This document shows, piece after piece, positions 10,793-22,815 of a stretch of 64,000 nt of DNA. A program made the position numbers and the translations under genes. Position 1 is the stretch's first letter, and each line of letters starts with the position of its first letter. The notes below the pieces were generated by a model. The model did no database searches and had not been told where the DNA came from. It was given only the letters and a program-made list of their open reading frames with translations. Source of the stretch: Saturnia japonica (lineage: Eukaryota; Arthropoda; Insecta; Lepidoptera; Saturniidae); the NCBI GenBank assembly GCA_033032175.1, contig CM065325.1, positions 2,260,930-2,324,929 of the forward strand, read 5' to 3'.

Positions 10793-11440
10793 GCATTTAT
10801 TTATTTATAGGGAAATCCAACAGCTTATACATATACTCTTATAAACTAACTTAGTCTAAACATTAAGCCAAAACAGGATTTCACAAATAAAGTTACAACA
10901 ATAATGGTTAAAATTAAAATTAAAAGTGGTTACAACAAAAATTAAAAAACAGTACCTACAAAAAAATAATGGTAATAATAATAAATAAAAGTAATAAGTG
11001 CCCCCGCCTAAACACGTGTATTATGGTGAATGGGTGAGTGAGCGTGTATGTGTAGTGTCATGTGTGATGAAAATGTTGAATTGTGTAAGTAGCCGCAAAC
11101 TATCAATGATATCATGTGTTTGATAAATTTCTATGAATTTGCACGATTCCTTTTTTTAATTGGTTTTTAGATAGGACAAAAATATCAAGTTTTGAATAGT
11201 AGTTGTTGTAGGTGCGTGGCAAACGGCAAAGTAGACAATTTTGCGCATAATTCGATTTCACTCTGGGAGTAGCTAGAAGAGGGGTATGACGAGTTCTATA
11301 GCCTGGCACATATAGTGATATATCAGACAAGAGGTCAGGACAATCTATGCTACCAGATAATATAGCATGTAGAAGCACTATGTCATACTGACGCCGCCTT
11401 AGTTCCAACTGATCTAGTTTAAAAAATTTAAACGCCATGA
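10793..11440 (-). mobile_element. Jockey/CR1-type LINE, 3' end
   Basis: The - strand frame 11112-11438 (108 aa) has the look of the extreme C-terminus of a non-LTR reverse transcriptase ORF2: 'LLHAILSGSIDCPDLLSDI', then 'VPGYRTRHTPLL' and 'DIF'. An AT-rich 3' UTR follows down to about 10793, ending in an AAAT-type tail on the - strand. The upstream (5') part is lost. Clade assignment rests on pattern resemblance only. Confidence 0.65.
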
Positions 11441-11863
11441 GGAGGCGTTATGCCATGAAGTTATCATAGTTTTTAAAATTCTTGAAGTATAGCATTCAAC
11501 CCTCATCTTGTGAATTGTTAAATTTATTCGAGCTTTTTTTCGATCTGACCTCACTGTTAGCCTATCCAAAAACAGAACCAGTGATGGCTTTTACAGCTTT
11601 ACCAAGCTTGTACTGGAACTTACTCCTATGGTGGTTATGATGAATTCAATAGTGAGTAATTCTGCAGTACTTTTAAAAGGTGGACACTACATTAATTTGG
11701 TCTGTGGCTCGGATGACTTTAAGAATTCTGATAGCTTTAGGGGTGTATTCGGAGACTGATGTTCTTTTCTAGTTTAAAAAATAATAATTACTAAAAATTT
11801 ATAGCAAGGATAGAAAGTAGTTGTTCCAGTCTTTCTAGCTACCTAACTTATTAGGTTGACGTA
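11441..11863. other. LINE debris, no gene
   Basis: Probable decayed continuation of the LINE on its left. 11525-11615 contains 'gacctcactgttagcc..ggcttttacagctt', which recurs at 27945-28040 (+) and about 35296-35365 (-), so it is a dispersed repeat. Confidence 0.45.
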
Positions 11864-11877
11864 GGGGTAAATAATTA
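11864..11877. repeat. Target-site duplication, left
   Basis: 'ggggtaaataatta' is repeated exactly at 14452-14465, bracketing the retrotransposon. Confidence 0.9.
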
Positions 11878-14451
11878 GGGGCACGAGTCAGGAACCTCCG
11901 CATGGGGTGTCCCGGGCAACGTCTACCGCTTCACGGTCGGCGGTGAATACCTGACAGGGGTTTTTTTTTTTGGGGGTTTTCCTCCGTCGTCGCATCCCTC
12001 TGATTAGCAGAGGGAGTGACTTAACGGGGCGATGGCGGGCCCGGCGTGCACTTAGCCTGCCGTCGGGCAGGCGAGTGGGGCTTTACTCACTGCCTCCGTC
12101 ATTCTCGTCGAACCGCACCCGCACCGCGAGGGGATGCGTGGCTGGGGGGAGTCCAGTCACGAGTGCGACTCCCGTCAGAGAACCGGCCGACTCTCTGACG
12201 GGTTAAGCTTAATAGAGCCTAGCTAGGCTTACCCAGGCACAGGGGGCACTGCCTGGGTGGACCTTCTAATTCCTCATTCTCGTGGGAACAAAATGAATTA
12301 ATCCAACCCAAACATTTTAAAATATAGATATAAGGAAAGTCAGGAGCGTAAGCGCGGTACCAGTCGTGAGCGTAGCACCAGTCGTGATGCTGTGGGAGAA
12401 GGGGGTACGGGTCAGAAGCGGGCAGGGGAGCCGCTTAACTTGGATCCGGAACCGGTAATAGCCCCGAAGGTTAACACGGCCCAGAGAGGAAGATCATGTG
12501 ACCCGGGTACTTCGGCGGGTAAGAAGCATGAGGATGCCGGGAAAGTGGTTGTCGAGGAAGGGCCAGGAGTCGAAGAAGTGGGTGTTCATGAAGAGCGGTG
12601 GGTCGAGGAAGAACTGGACATTGAAACACTTGACCCTGAGAGGTTAAGAGCTCTGGCCGATGAGAAGGTTGCCAAGATTTTTGAAGTCTGCAAGATATCT
12701 GGCAACCTTAAAGGGACCTCCATCAGGGACCTTAAGGGGGTGGCTAGTGTCCTGCATGACATTGTGGCCACGTCCTTGACGCGCACCGTGGTGGAAGAAA
12801 CTCTCTGCCTGCGGCGCGTGGTGTCGAGTCTCCGCCGCGAGCTCGTGCAAATTAAAGCAGAGATCCGAGCCATGCGTCAGGAGGCCGACGCGAGAGAGGA
12901 GGCTTTACCGCCGCCTATCGTCACTCAGCCGTACCTTCAGAAGCCGAATATCCTGGCAGAGCCCATCCAGGGACTGGAGAGCTCTTTCCGGAAATCATAC
13001 GGAGAGATGAGCGCCGCCTGGTGAAGCTGGAGGACCGCTTGATCCCAATGACTCGTCCCCCTCTAGCGGCTGACAAGAGACAGAAGGAAACCAGCACTGA
13101 GGGACAAAAGGCCTTAGGCCCCAAGCCTGCACGGCCTGCGCGCCGAGCTGCGGTAGTGGAGTCAACGCCATCCCAGATGCCTGTCCTAGGGGTGGACAAG
13201 GCGCAATTTCCGGCTCTGGCAGCTTCGGATGCGGCGTGGACTACGGTGGTTGCCCGCCTCAAGAGGTAGAAGAAAGCGGTGACATCCTCGGTGCCAGCGG
13301 TTGCCACGCCGGTTGTTCCCACTTTTCGCAAGGGTACTGTTGGGCAAAAGCCCAAGCCTAAATTCCCCTCGCCCCCACGCTCAGCTGCAGTGTTTTCAAC
13401 GCTTCTGAGGAGTCCCTTCTGAGGGCGAGACTAGCTTCCGATTTGCCCAGCCTGGGCATCGAGGATTTGTCAGTCCGTGATAGCGCTACGGGAGCATGGG
13501 TTATCGAAATCCCTGGCCCTCAAGGCGTTGAACAGGCCGATAAACTGGCACAGTGCCTTGAGGTCACATTGGCGGGAATCGCTACAGTGGGCAGACCTAT
13601 TAAGCGATCGGACGTCCGTGTTATCGGACTGGACGACTCGGTGTCCAGGGAGGAGGTGATTGCGGCTGTCGCGTACAAAGGAGGATGTGATACAGCGCAC
13701 ATCAGGGCTGGTGAAATAAGCACCATTGGGAGGAGTATGGGAAGAATTCACATGGCTCTACCTGTCGCCGCAGCAAAGACGTTGGTAGAGGGAGGAAGGC
13801 TCTTAGTAGGGTGGAGTGCTGCCCGAGTCCATCTCCTGGAGACAAAACCTATGAGATGCTTCAGGTGCTTGGGCTTGGGTCACACACGGCCAGTTTTTCC
13901 GGCGACGGTTGACAGGGGGGACTGTGCTTCCAGTGTGGGAGGCCGGGTCATAAGGCACTGCAGTGCGAGGTGGAAGCCCTGCATTGCGGTTACTGTGCAG
14001 ACGCCGGCAAGTCAGCAGGCCACTATATGGGCGGTGCTAGCTGCCGACCGCCTCCTGTAAAAGGGAGAGCGGCACCAGCACCAGTGCCTACAGCACCGCA
14101 GGACATTTGCGTAGATGATGGATAGTAGGTGGGGGCGCTTTTCGCCTCTATTCTCTGCCCTTGCCGAACCAAGGGGAGACGGGTCGGGGGGGGGGGGCAT
14201 CTTCCCATTGCACTGGTTCAGCCGTCTGGGAGACAGTCGGGGATGTACCAGACTGTCTCTCTTTAGTGCCGGGTCCCGACCGGGGCCGGCCACCGAGGCG
14301 ACGCGGCAGAATGCAACCGCTGTTCCCGCGGCGTCCCACTATGGCGGCCGATGGTACACCGTGGAGTTTTAGTGGGTAGGAGTCTCACATAACCACTCGT
14401 CCCTCCGGGCGGGTGTGTACCCATGACGGGTTTCTCCACTTTAAAAAAAAA
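11878..14451 (+). mobile_element. R1-clade-like non-LTR retrotransposon lacking ORF2
   Basis: A 2574-bp insertion bounded by a perfect 14-bp target-site duplication and ending in poly-A (14443-14451), as expected for target-primed reverse transcription. It has a GC-rich 5' UTR (11878-12320), a degraded ORF1 with three zinc knuckles, and about 320 bp of GC-rich 3' sequence. The endonuclease/reverse transcriptase ORF2 (normally about 3 kb) is absent. Both termini appear present, so this is an internally deleted, non-autonomous form and not a 5'-truncated copy. Confidence 0.85.
12320..14125 (+). pseudogene. Degraded ORF1 (gag-like, zinc knuckle) of R1-like element
   Basis: RNA-binding ORF1 protein of a non-LTR retrotransposon. 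The N-terminal part (12392-13020) is charged, with a helical stretch 'LRRVVSSLRRELVQIKAEIR'. A frameshift near 12970, a stop at 13267-13269 and a frameshift near 13400 interrupt it. The C-terminal part from 13440 ends in zinc knuckles: 'CFRCLGLGH' at 13857 with its last Cys changed to Phe, then after a one-base shift 'CFQCGRPGHKALQC' from about 13923, then 'CGYC..H..C' before TAG at 14123-14125. Tandem C2HC knuckles of this spacing are typical of R1/Jockey/I-group ORF1. No clear start ATG remains. Confidence 0.8.
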
Positions 14452-14465
14452 GGGGTAAATAATTA
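14452..14465. repeat. Target-site duplication, right
   Basis: Exact copy of 11864-11877, immediately after the poly-A tail. Confidence 0.9.
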
Positions 14466-14535
14466 CAGTGACCACACTGCAGGCATTGAACATTTTATAT
14501 ATCGCTACTTTTATTTCACATGAAATGATTAATAA

Positions 14536-14822
14536 TTTTTCAACACACTTGCTCATAAAGTGGCTCTAATATCACCGCAATTAGGCACATAATGACACCT
14601 GTAATCAAACTGTGACTTTTTCATTGCTATTATTCACAAGTGAGTTATAGAGTATCTTTGAAAATTATTATATTCATTCGAGCAATGACATAAGCGCATA
14701 AAAGCTTCAAATTACATAATTTTACTAACTGCACATTTACTAATTGTTTCTTTAAATAAACTTTTTATGTACTAAATAAAATGATTTTTTTTTATTATTT
14801 TCTTCACAAGTGTGTTGAAAAA
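14536..14822. repeat. Inverted-repeat pair, MITE-like
   Basis: 'tttttcaacacacttg' (14536-14551) is perfectly inverted at 14807-14822 (16 bp). The interior is AT-rich with further partial echoes ('attcacaagtgag' near 14632). No coding capacity. Transposon family unknown. Confidence 0.5.
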
Positions 14823-14832
14823 CGTCGTATGA

Positions 14833-14948
14833 TACACGTGTGTATTGGTGATTACCGTCCTCGGCTCTCTTAAGACCCTCACGGCCTCACCTAACGGATC
14901 GGGTCTCAATGGCGCCTCAGCGGTAATCACCAACATTACACACTTGTA
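14833..14948. repeat. Short palindromic element
   Basis: 'ttggtgattaccg' (14845-14857) is inverted exactly at 14921-14933. Outside it, 'tacacgtgtgta' (14833-14844) pairs with 'tacacacttgta' (14937-14948), 11 of 12 bases. The total inverted repeat is about 25 bp at the ends of a 116-bp unit with a GC-richer core. It resembles a tiny MITE. Confidence 0.6.
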
Positions 14949-16559
14949 CCAAAATGTACTATTTCATATGATAATTATAAATTTGCGTAATGCTATTTTG
15001 ATATGGTATGAAAAAAGAATGACATAATATAATAATAATTGTGAATTAATTTTTATCACTGCTATTTTTCATACCACATGAAAATTTTATAATATTAAAA
15101 AAAAAACAAGACGAGAATATTTTTAAGCACAGATAGTTTTCTTTGGCAGTATCGATAGCGAGTATTATTATTTTTTTACCCAACTCAAATATTTATTTGT
15201 GTTCTGTGCCTGTTTAAATTTTTTTTTATATTTTGTTGTTTTTTATCTGTTATAATTTACTTGATATTTTACTAGTTAGTTTCCAATGCACTGTTTTTGT
15301 ATTAAGAGGATCCGTGGATGCTTGCATATGTTTTCCTTTTTTTTAATTTGTATCTTATCCCTGAGAACTTTTAAATGGTTTTGTGTCTCTAGCTTGTAAT
15401 TATTTATATATGTCAATGAATAGATATCAGTCTTCTTGCAAAAAAATTATGAATAAGGAATACGATAATTTCGGATTGCATTCAGAAATTTTTATAACCA
15501 TACTGTGCACAGGCTTCCAGTATTAATACAGCATATTTTCCCATAACGCCTGTGAAATAGCAGTGATAAAAAATGTAACTTCAATGCTATGGAACTATAT
15601 TCAAATAGTAAAATCTTTCACTCTTAAAACCCTGAGACATGAATTTTCATCGAAAGACTACCCCTTTTCTAAGTTTAGTGTATAGCTGTCCTGTAAAACT
15701 CTGCATCTTCATTGAAAAATAATTGAGCTTAGGGAACCAGACAACTTTTGTATAACTGAAAAACAAATACAATAAAAGAAGCGATGCAACAGGCCCGTTA
15801 CTAGGAGTTTGTTATTAACGCATCCAACATAATATATATCCCAGTTTCTAGTGAAAGTATAATATTTCTTATTCTTTATTTTTAATAGGGTATCTTACAG
15901 TTATAGGATTGTTTAAATATACAAAATAAATACAAAACAATAATACAAACAACAATACAAAACAATTATATAACATGTTTATTTTTAACTAAAGTTAACC
16001 AAACTATGCTATGCCTGTATTATGAAGGCTTAAGATAAATGTAAATATAAAATTGTTGATGGCTATGTAATTTTTAATTTCAATATTAACGAACTGTGAT
16101 TAATTTAGCAAAATGACATATGATATACCAGAAATCGCAATGTACTTCATCATTTAACCGGGTCAAATTCCCAAAGCGCCTATCTCGAAAACCAGACGTC
16201 TTTCCCGACTTACGCAATAGAATTTACGCTCAACCGAGCAGAGGTCCGAGCACTAACGTATCTCACTCACACCCACACCCATGCAATTTGTATGAGACGT
16301 ACGCCCACTTTAACCGGAACCATCTCACCCCCTGCAAATAGTCAGAAACGGGGCGACAGTGAGGCGCTATCTTCAATGGTTAGAGGTCTTAGTGTGACAA
16401 ACTATGGTATATTGCGGTATCGGTTGCCTGACCAGTTAATGTTGAACTTTCTAGCCGCCTGTGTTGTGGCTAGTCACAGTTCATTTGTGAGTTATTAGAG
16501 GTGTATAGTTAGAGATCCGAGTTGGTTGGTCGGTTAACGGAGCATATTATAGTAGGTAT
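14949..16559. other. AT-rich, gene-free stretch
   Basis: No supported gene. About 15870-15970 ('aatagggtatcttacagtta' then A-rich 'aaaatacaaaacaataatac') resembles the 3' tail of a - strand LINE like that at 10793, at low confidence. The ORFs at 16120-16498 have no family features. Confidence 0.45.
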
Positions 16560-16655
16560 GTAGAGGCGAGTGGCGAGCAGGCGCCCGCGGCGCGGCGCGG
16601 CGCGGCGTGTGGGTGAGACGTTTACGGCCGGATCGCTGGCCGACGACGTTAGGGT
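16560..16655. other. CpG-rich pocket
   Basis: About 95 bp of very high GC with a run of GGCGC pentamers at 16588-16608. No ORF or splice structure recognised. Confidence 0.5.
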
Positions 16656-16985
16656 TACCATATCACTCAGTTAAATAGTCCGTCACAATTTCTTTACTTT
16701 GATCAATGACGTTTTATAAATAGATGCGTTATTCTCAGTAAAAGAGATTTGAAACCGTTACAAATTTTCTTATCAGTATGTTGAAACAAAAGAGATAGGA
16801 AATCGCAGAGTAAAACGGTAACTCAGTTATCAAAAAAGGATATAGTTTCTTCTCGCTCACGCCGGTATCAAGTCGAAAGTGAAATGAGGGCAATTGCCAA
16901 CTATTAACGATGGCATGTAAAGAGCGGTAATACCGTATCAACTTATAAAACATCATTGACTTTGTGACTATTTTTATTCATCCTA

Positions 16986-17090
16986 GCATGGAAAGACACG
17001 GAACTGTACCTGATGGTAAGCACAGTGCAAAACGAGCAATCTACAACCCATCGCCAATCGTCACGGTCATACCGAGGCTGGACTTGTTAA
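16986..17090. repeat. Dispersed repeat F, copy 1
   Basis: 'actgtacctgatggtaag' and 'cggtcataccga' are shared with 49708-49850 and, more diverged, with 20866-20990. Probably a SINE or LINE fragment. Confidence 0.5.
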
Positions 17091-17349
17091 ATATCTCTTC
17101 ACGTTTTGTTTAAAGAATTCCATGTGGTAGGAAGGATAGAACATTCCATTTCCATATTTCGGCTCATATGCGAAATCTAAAACTGTAATTTCCGTTGCAT
17201 GAACACAGAACATATATTCTAATTTAATGATTGATTTGACGGTAGCATAAATATTATAATAAAATTTCATAAGCATTTGTTTATGTTTTAATAGAAATAT
17301 CCTCTTTATACGGAATAATAACTTTCATTTTGTCAAACATTTCAGAGAT

Positions 17350-17700
17350 CAATCTATATACTTTTAGTATTATAAAGCTAAAGAGTTTGTTTTTTGTTTG
17401 TTTATTTGAACGCGCTAATCTCTGGAACAGGCAATCCGATTTGAACAATTATTTTTGTGTTTTATAGTCTGTTTATTAAGGCTATCTGTGTCATAAATTT
17501 TATTGAAATACGTTCAGCCGTTTTTGCGTGATTGAGTAACAAACATACAAACTTTCACATTTATTATATTTGTAGGATAACACTGGTTAAGCTATGACTT
17601 TTACCGGGATAAAAAGTACCCTATATATAATTTCAGATTATAGACTATCTGTGTGCTAAATTTCATCAAACTGTTCAGCTCGTTCGGCAACTTTGATATA
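17350..17700 (+). repeat. RTE-like LINE tail fragments
   Basis: 'cagccgtttttgcgtgattg' followed by 'agtaacaaacat' and 'actttcacatttattatatt' is the standard end of lepidopteran RTE-like tails. It is followed by 'aacactggttaagctatgac' and 'cgggataaaaagtaccctat', both shared with 55370-55440. At least two partial copies are joined here. Confidence 0.6.
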
Positions 17701-17789
17701 CGATTTTAAGGAGCGGAGCAGTAACCATGAAAGTCAAGCAAGTCTGGCAAGCTGTGAGCACGTACGGAAATGTGGACAACGATACGTAC

Positions 17790-18070
17790 ACAGATGCGTC
17801 GGCGGAGCGGGCGCGGTGAAGAGATATTTGAATAAAATTAACATAGGTGAAACACAGCTGAACAGCTGGTATTTCATACAAAAAGTACAATTGCGTTCCC
17901 AAAAACATAATAATTTGTAGACACCGCACACGAGCGCGCAATACCGCGCTGCGAACGAGTCGCGCCGCGGTCGGCCCCTCGCGTCTCGCCAATTAATTAC
18001 GGTGGCCATCTTAGCCCCCGGACCCACACCCGTCGCTCCTCGCCCCGCTCGCCCCCGCTACACCCCCGGC
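17790..18070. other. CpG-rich pocket
   Basis: GC-rich blocks at 17790-17820 and 17930-18070 separated by AT-rich sequence. It contains 'ggtggccatcttag' (18002-18015), whose reverse complement resembles the YY1/Pho core AAGATGGC. The 75-, 97- and 105-aa frames here overlap on both strands and none is recognisable. A promoter-like role is a guess. Confidence 0.35.
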
Positions 18071-18540
18071 TTGCTGACGGACAATAATTGCTGCCGAATC
18101 TACTCGTACTCAGGCAAACCTCCGGTACTTAAGCACAAAAGCGTCACCAGTTCGACTACAACTTTAGTCTCTATTCCATTAACCCCTTGAGAAAGTATAC
18201 TAACCTGACAAGTTGAAGTGACTGTGATAAATTACAATACTTAGTCCTAACTTACTAATTAGGTGCTGGGGATACTGCGAGCTCACGTGCTTGCTAGTTA
18301 CATGTTACTTTGGCACCCCTCTAAAAGTTACAGTGTATGTTACAGCAACTTATTTTAAACTTCGTGGTAGTCTGTAAGATGGTAACCTCTGTAACTACTG
18401 GCCTGATTCTGAAAATTCTTTCACTAATAGCTTGGACATTACTCCAGAGTTTTAATTTAATTTAATATTGTAATTAAAACGCGAGCAATGTCGCAGGCCA
18501 TTAGTATATAATAAAGTCGTAAATTTTCCATGTTAGAACA
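18071..18540. other. Gene-free stretch
   Basis: Nothing recognised apart from a 62-aa frame continuing out of the CpG pocket to 18190. Confidence 0.4.
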
Positions 18541-18663
18541 TAACTAACTTGAAATCTAATAAACCAATTTGAATGAAGTTTTTAATTAACATAGGACTGA
18601 ATCGGAGGAAGGGTCTAGGCTGTACATAACGCTGTTCTTTAGAGGTTAAGCAGTAATGACAAA
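18541..18663. repeat. Dispersed repeat, copy 2
   Basis: Second copy of the 982-1110 repeat; shares 'aatcggaggaagggtcta' and 'gaggttaagcagtaatgac'. Confidence 0.5.
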
Positions 18664-18706
18664 ATTAGAGTCTAAAAACATCAATGCACTTGTGCTTATT
18701 TTAATC

Positions 18707-19022
18707 GATTATGGCTTAGTGGTTGCATGCTTGGACATAACTTCGATAGACGTGAGTCCGAATCCTATCCTAGCTTAAGTTTTCGGAGAACGAAAACATA
18801 GTAAGCAATGATGAAATCATAGCATGGTGGTAGGGAATTTTCTAATGCCAATATGGCTAGCTACCACCCTAATTAAAACTCTGTAACCAAACACCAATAG
18901 GAGTGTTTCGGCAGCTGCACTTGAGAGCCAGTTTTCCACTACGCTTAGCGAGCTACTATATTAGACCAAATTTTCACTTAACATCGTCTGAGATTGTGAA
19001 GTAAAGAATATAAAAAAAAAAT
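18707..19022 (+). repeat. tRNA-derived SINE (family A)
   Basis: The head 'atggcttagtggttgcatgc' fits a tRNA box A, and 'gtgagtccgaatcc' is a decayed box B. The body matches 6108-6425 through 'ggcagctgcacttgagagcc', and an A-rich tail ends it near 19020. More diverged than the 6.1-kb copy, hence older. Confidence 0.7.
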
Positions 19023-20865
19023 CTAGAATTTATATTCTAAATTCCTTTCATAAATAAACTCAATGTACCTATATGTTTGAATAATTCAACTTGTGACAAT
19101 TACAAACAATCATGCGTATGCCGCAACCTACTTAACCGTAACATCGTCGTATCTCATTGGCCTCGTATCTCTTAACACTAATGGTCTACCTACCTACATA
19201 AATGAGTCTACTCGAGAGTGGCTGGCCTCCGTCTCAGTCAAGCAGTCACATCATTGTCACATAGTGTAACACTGTACACTAATGACTTCGCGACCGAACT
19301 TGAATCTATTATTATTGTATAGAAATATCGGCTGACCTTACTTTACTACTACAATCTACTACAAAGGGTCTTCTTATACTTGTTTTGGTGCATTTAGAAG
19401 TGCGTGAAATTGAGAGAGAAGTAAGACATTATAAAGTTACCCATGAATTATAATGATGGAAATTCATGTCACTATCGTACACCGTTAAATTATTTTTACA
19501 TAATTAGAAATAAATTAAAAACAGTCAGTAAAATGAATTTACATTATTTATTACTAGCTGTGCCCGCGACTTCTTCTGCGTGGTATACATATTTCGTGTA
19601 TGAAAAATAGCTACTAAAAAACCTCCCCTCACCTTACAGTATTTGGTATAAGCTTTGAGAATACCCAACTAAAATCATTTTACATGATAACTCATATTAT
19701 ATAAAAAACAAAATGTAAAGTTCTGTAATCCTTTACGAAAAGCTAAATTTATTAAATAACTTTATTTTTATAAATCGGTAATATCCAGTGCATAATAATG
19801 ATGTTATAGTATGTCTGCTTTGTGTAAGTTAATAAAAATCTTGGTAGCACAAAAACACCAAACAACAACGTCAATCGTAGAAAATTTAAATTAAATATAT
19901 AATCATTTTAAACGTTTAAAAATAAAGTTAAAATCCATCTAAAAACAATTAAAAATATATAACAAAATCCCAGCCTTAAATTATAATATAAGTGCTTACA
20001 TAACATATACTTATGTGTGACATTAAATATCAAACCAATTTCATGATAATTTAAACCAAGCTGTACAGCGCCATCTATAAATACTCTTGGAAAATAAAAA
20101 TACATACGTTTCCTGATTGCTTTAATTGAAAATTATGTTAAGATAAAATAATTTGGATTATTTTTGTATCTTTTCACTGTATTTGCCTAAATATTTTAAA
20201 TATATATCAAAATTACATAAACATACATTCTTTTTTTATATGAACATATCTTAATCGCAATTTAAAGACGACACAACTGTCTATACGTGTAAAAATGCAA
20301 ATTTTATTAAATTCGGTCCAGTAGTTTTAGCGTGATTGACGTTCAAACATACATATAAACAAGAATTTTAAAAACTATCGAAATGTTTTCTTTAACCCAC
20401 CCCGTAGTACTATTTCTCAAATATCTTCAATGTACAGATTTAGAGACTCTTTACTATTTTATTATAAGTATAAATTATTAATGGCTAACCGCCGTTTTCA
20501 GTAACCTATCTATCTGTTTTTTCAGTTACTAAAGTTAGATAAACATAACCTTTTGTCCTTACTTTTTCTTTTATAATCTATCAATGGATAGTTTTTCGTA
20601 TCTACATAATATATATCCATATCCTATAGCTTGAATAGATAAGAGAGAAGCAGATATTTGTCTTAAGTTATAGATGTATTTATTACAAATATTTACTAAT
20701 CGGTGTTAGTAAACTCTGATATGTTATTGAAAACTGCAGTAAGTTCATCGTGTTGTTGGTAAGTGGGATAACATTTTTAAAGTTACTTTTTGTTTTGTTA
20801 CGTCAAAGAAATAAGTTTAACTTCTTACGTTTGTATATAAATTTTAATTATTTTCTTATTAGTAA
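19023..20865. other. AT-rich, gene-free stretch
   Basis: No gene. 19556-19590 has the RTE-like tail start 'agctgtgcccgcgacttc', and about 20300-20360 has its end-like 'gtagttttagcgtgattgac', perhaps one decayed roughly 800-bp copy. Confidence 0.45.
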
Positions 20866-20990
20866 CATGGCAAAGTGTTGGCTCTGTGCTTAATGGTAAA
20901 CGCAACACAATCCCAAAACAACAGCGACTTCCGAAAAATTTATTATTCATGGCCGATCATCACTGTCATACCGATTTGCAAGCCTCTCAG
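20866..20990. repeat. Dispersed repeat F, diverged copy
   Basis: 'gtgcttaatggtaaacgcaa' and 'cactgtcataccgatttgca' match the F repeats at 16986 and 49708. The 63-64 aa frames here are chance. Confidence 0.4.
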
Positions 20991-22214
20991 CAGCCCCGGA
21001 TCTACGGAGGAGTGGGGAGGGGCAATTTTGGCACTCGCCCCGGGCGGCTTTCAGGGGGTGCCAAAATAATAATATAATAATATAGACATTGAAAACAAAA
21101 TTGCCGTTGAAACGTACTTTGATGAGCTAATAGATTCTTTGGCAGAGAAAAAAGTACGCCGTGTGAAGCTGTAGCAAGATTAGAGAGAAAAATAATGCTG
21201 AGACCTAAAGAGTGAAGAGTGAGAATTGATTGTTTGTTTCATAATATATAATTTTATGTCACACAAATAAAAACGTTAGTTAATAGGTAATAAGGATGTA
21301 AATTTATTAAACGGTTCTTATTGTCCCGATCACAAAAAATGCCACCCATTTATATTTTTGTGAGTTTTTTTTTAATTTACTCTTTAAGAATTGATTTTCA
21401 TATACGGAGCCCGGTATGAATATTTTATTAGGAGTGAAATTTATAAAGCGTTAACTAAAAGCGTTACGTTTTTCTGCTTAACGTACCATGCGCACATTTC
21501 ACTTTGAAACCATGTAAATGTATACATACATCAGCCAGTACAGTACAGGTATAGGTACAGTCAGTCAGTCAACCAATCATCTCTTTGCCTATTGCATATT
21601 CGAAGACAAACGTACTTAAGGAGTAAACTTCAGTCGTGCGTCGGAGCTGACACACGCACTCAAACTTTTTTTCCAACTAATTATCTCAAACGCTGAGAGA
21701 GCACTATCAAGTTTAACAGGCTAACAGGTTTCAAGGCTAACAGAATGGTCAATTCGAAAAAAAAGCATCCATAGGCTAAGTGGAACACTTGCTATCGGAA
21801 CGACCACAAACAAGTTTGCAACCTACGCGAGGTGGTATAAAAAAAAACGAATATTAGTTCCATAATTAGTTATGGTCAAAAAGTTATCTGTAAGGTTCGA
21901 CTTGGAAAACACTACTACACACTATTATCTCCACAAAAAGCTGCAGTACTCGCTCTGTTATCTTCATACCAGTATGTTTAGTTGGCATCACGCACTAACT
22001 CACGAGGCGTTTCAACTCATTTCCCAGAAGTAGCAACCTATTATTGACAGTTAAGACTGCGATTTTTTTTGGGGTCGTTATACAGATTTGAAGGCTACAG
22101 CGAGCACTCAACATCAAGTGAACTACATGCTTGTTTGTTTGTAACTTCAAATAATTTTTATTTATTTTTTAAATTTATTATTTTTAATTTTTGAAATAAT
22201 ATCACACTATCTGA
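20991..22214. other. Gene-free stretch
   Basis: AT-rich, with short direct repeats ('cagtcagtcagtc' near 21560). No supported gene or complete element. Confidence 0.4.
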
Positions 22215-22380
22215 GTCGGCAGACGTTGTTCTGCCCTTTTCGATAGTTAATGCCCTGACGACAGCGCCACCTGTCATAACAAATATTCTTTAAACCATCG
22301 TCTCGATAAAACATTTAGTTACCTATATTGTGTAAATATAAACTCAATCGGCCAAATCGTTCATAAGTAACAGAATTGTT
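22215..22380 (+). repeat. LINE-tail-like repeat
   Basis: 'ggcagacgttgttctgccc', 'cagcgccacctg' and 'atcgtctcgataaaac', then 'ggccaaatcgttcataagta', recur in diverged form at 48430-48650 ('gaagacgttgcgttggtc', 'atcgtctcgataacaaa'). An old non-LTR tail. Confidence 0.5.
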
Positions 22381-22737
22381 ATGTACTTATAAGATAATTC
22401 AAGATCTACACACAAAAACCTATAACACTTTGCCTAAAAAACATGGCATGGATAAAATTACTTTAGAAATTTCAAAAGTAATAATGTATAACGTAAAAAA
22501 GGGGAAAAACCACTTATTAAAATCCAAACTTTTTGTTGACCATGACCGAACATGGCTAACCGAGCAACAAGCACGTTCAAGTGCATTTTTTGCTTGACCA
22601 ACATTTGTTAATTTTGCAACATTTGCTATCGATAAGATATAGAAAGCGATGCAGCATGTGCAGGAGACATTAAAAAAAAACTAATACAAAAAATATTTTC
22701 TGAACGTTGCTTGTGCGATTGAAGTTACGTAGATCGA

Positions 22738-22815
22738 AGAAGGCGCGGCGCGGCAAGCTTTCACACCGCACACAGGCGCACGCGCATACCGGGCCAGATG
22801 CGGCACGTACGCGGA
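22738..22815. other. CpG-rich pocket
   Basis: GC-rich patch of about 75 bp starting with GGCGC pentamers (22741-22753). The overlapping 83-aa - strand frame has no recognisable features. Confidence 0.4.

Noticed and set aside
11840..11880. Telomere-repeat targeting (TTAGG) by the R1-like element, as in SART/TRAS
   Set aside because: Only isolated 'ttagg' and 'cctaa' pentamers flank the insertion; there is no (TTAGG)n array, and the target duplication is ordinary AT-rich sequence.
12586..12873. Antisense ORFs opposite the R1-like ORF1
   Set aside because: Shadows of the ORF1 coding strand.
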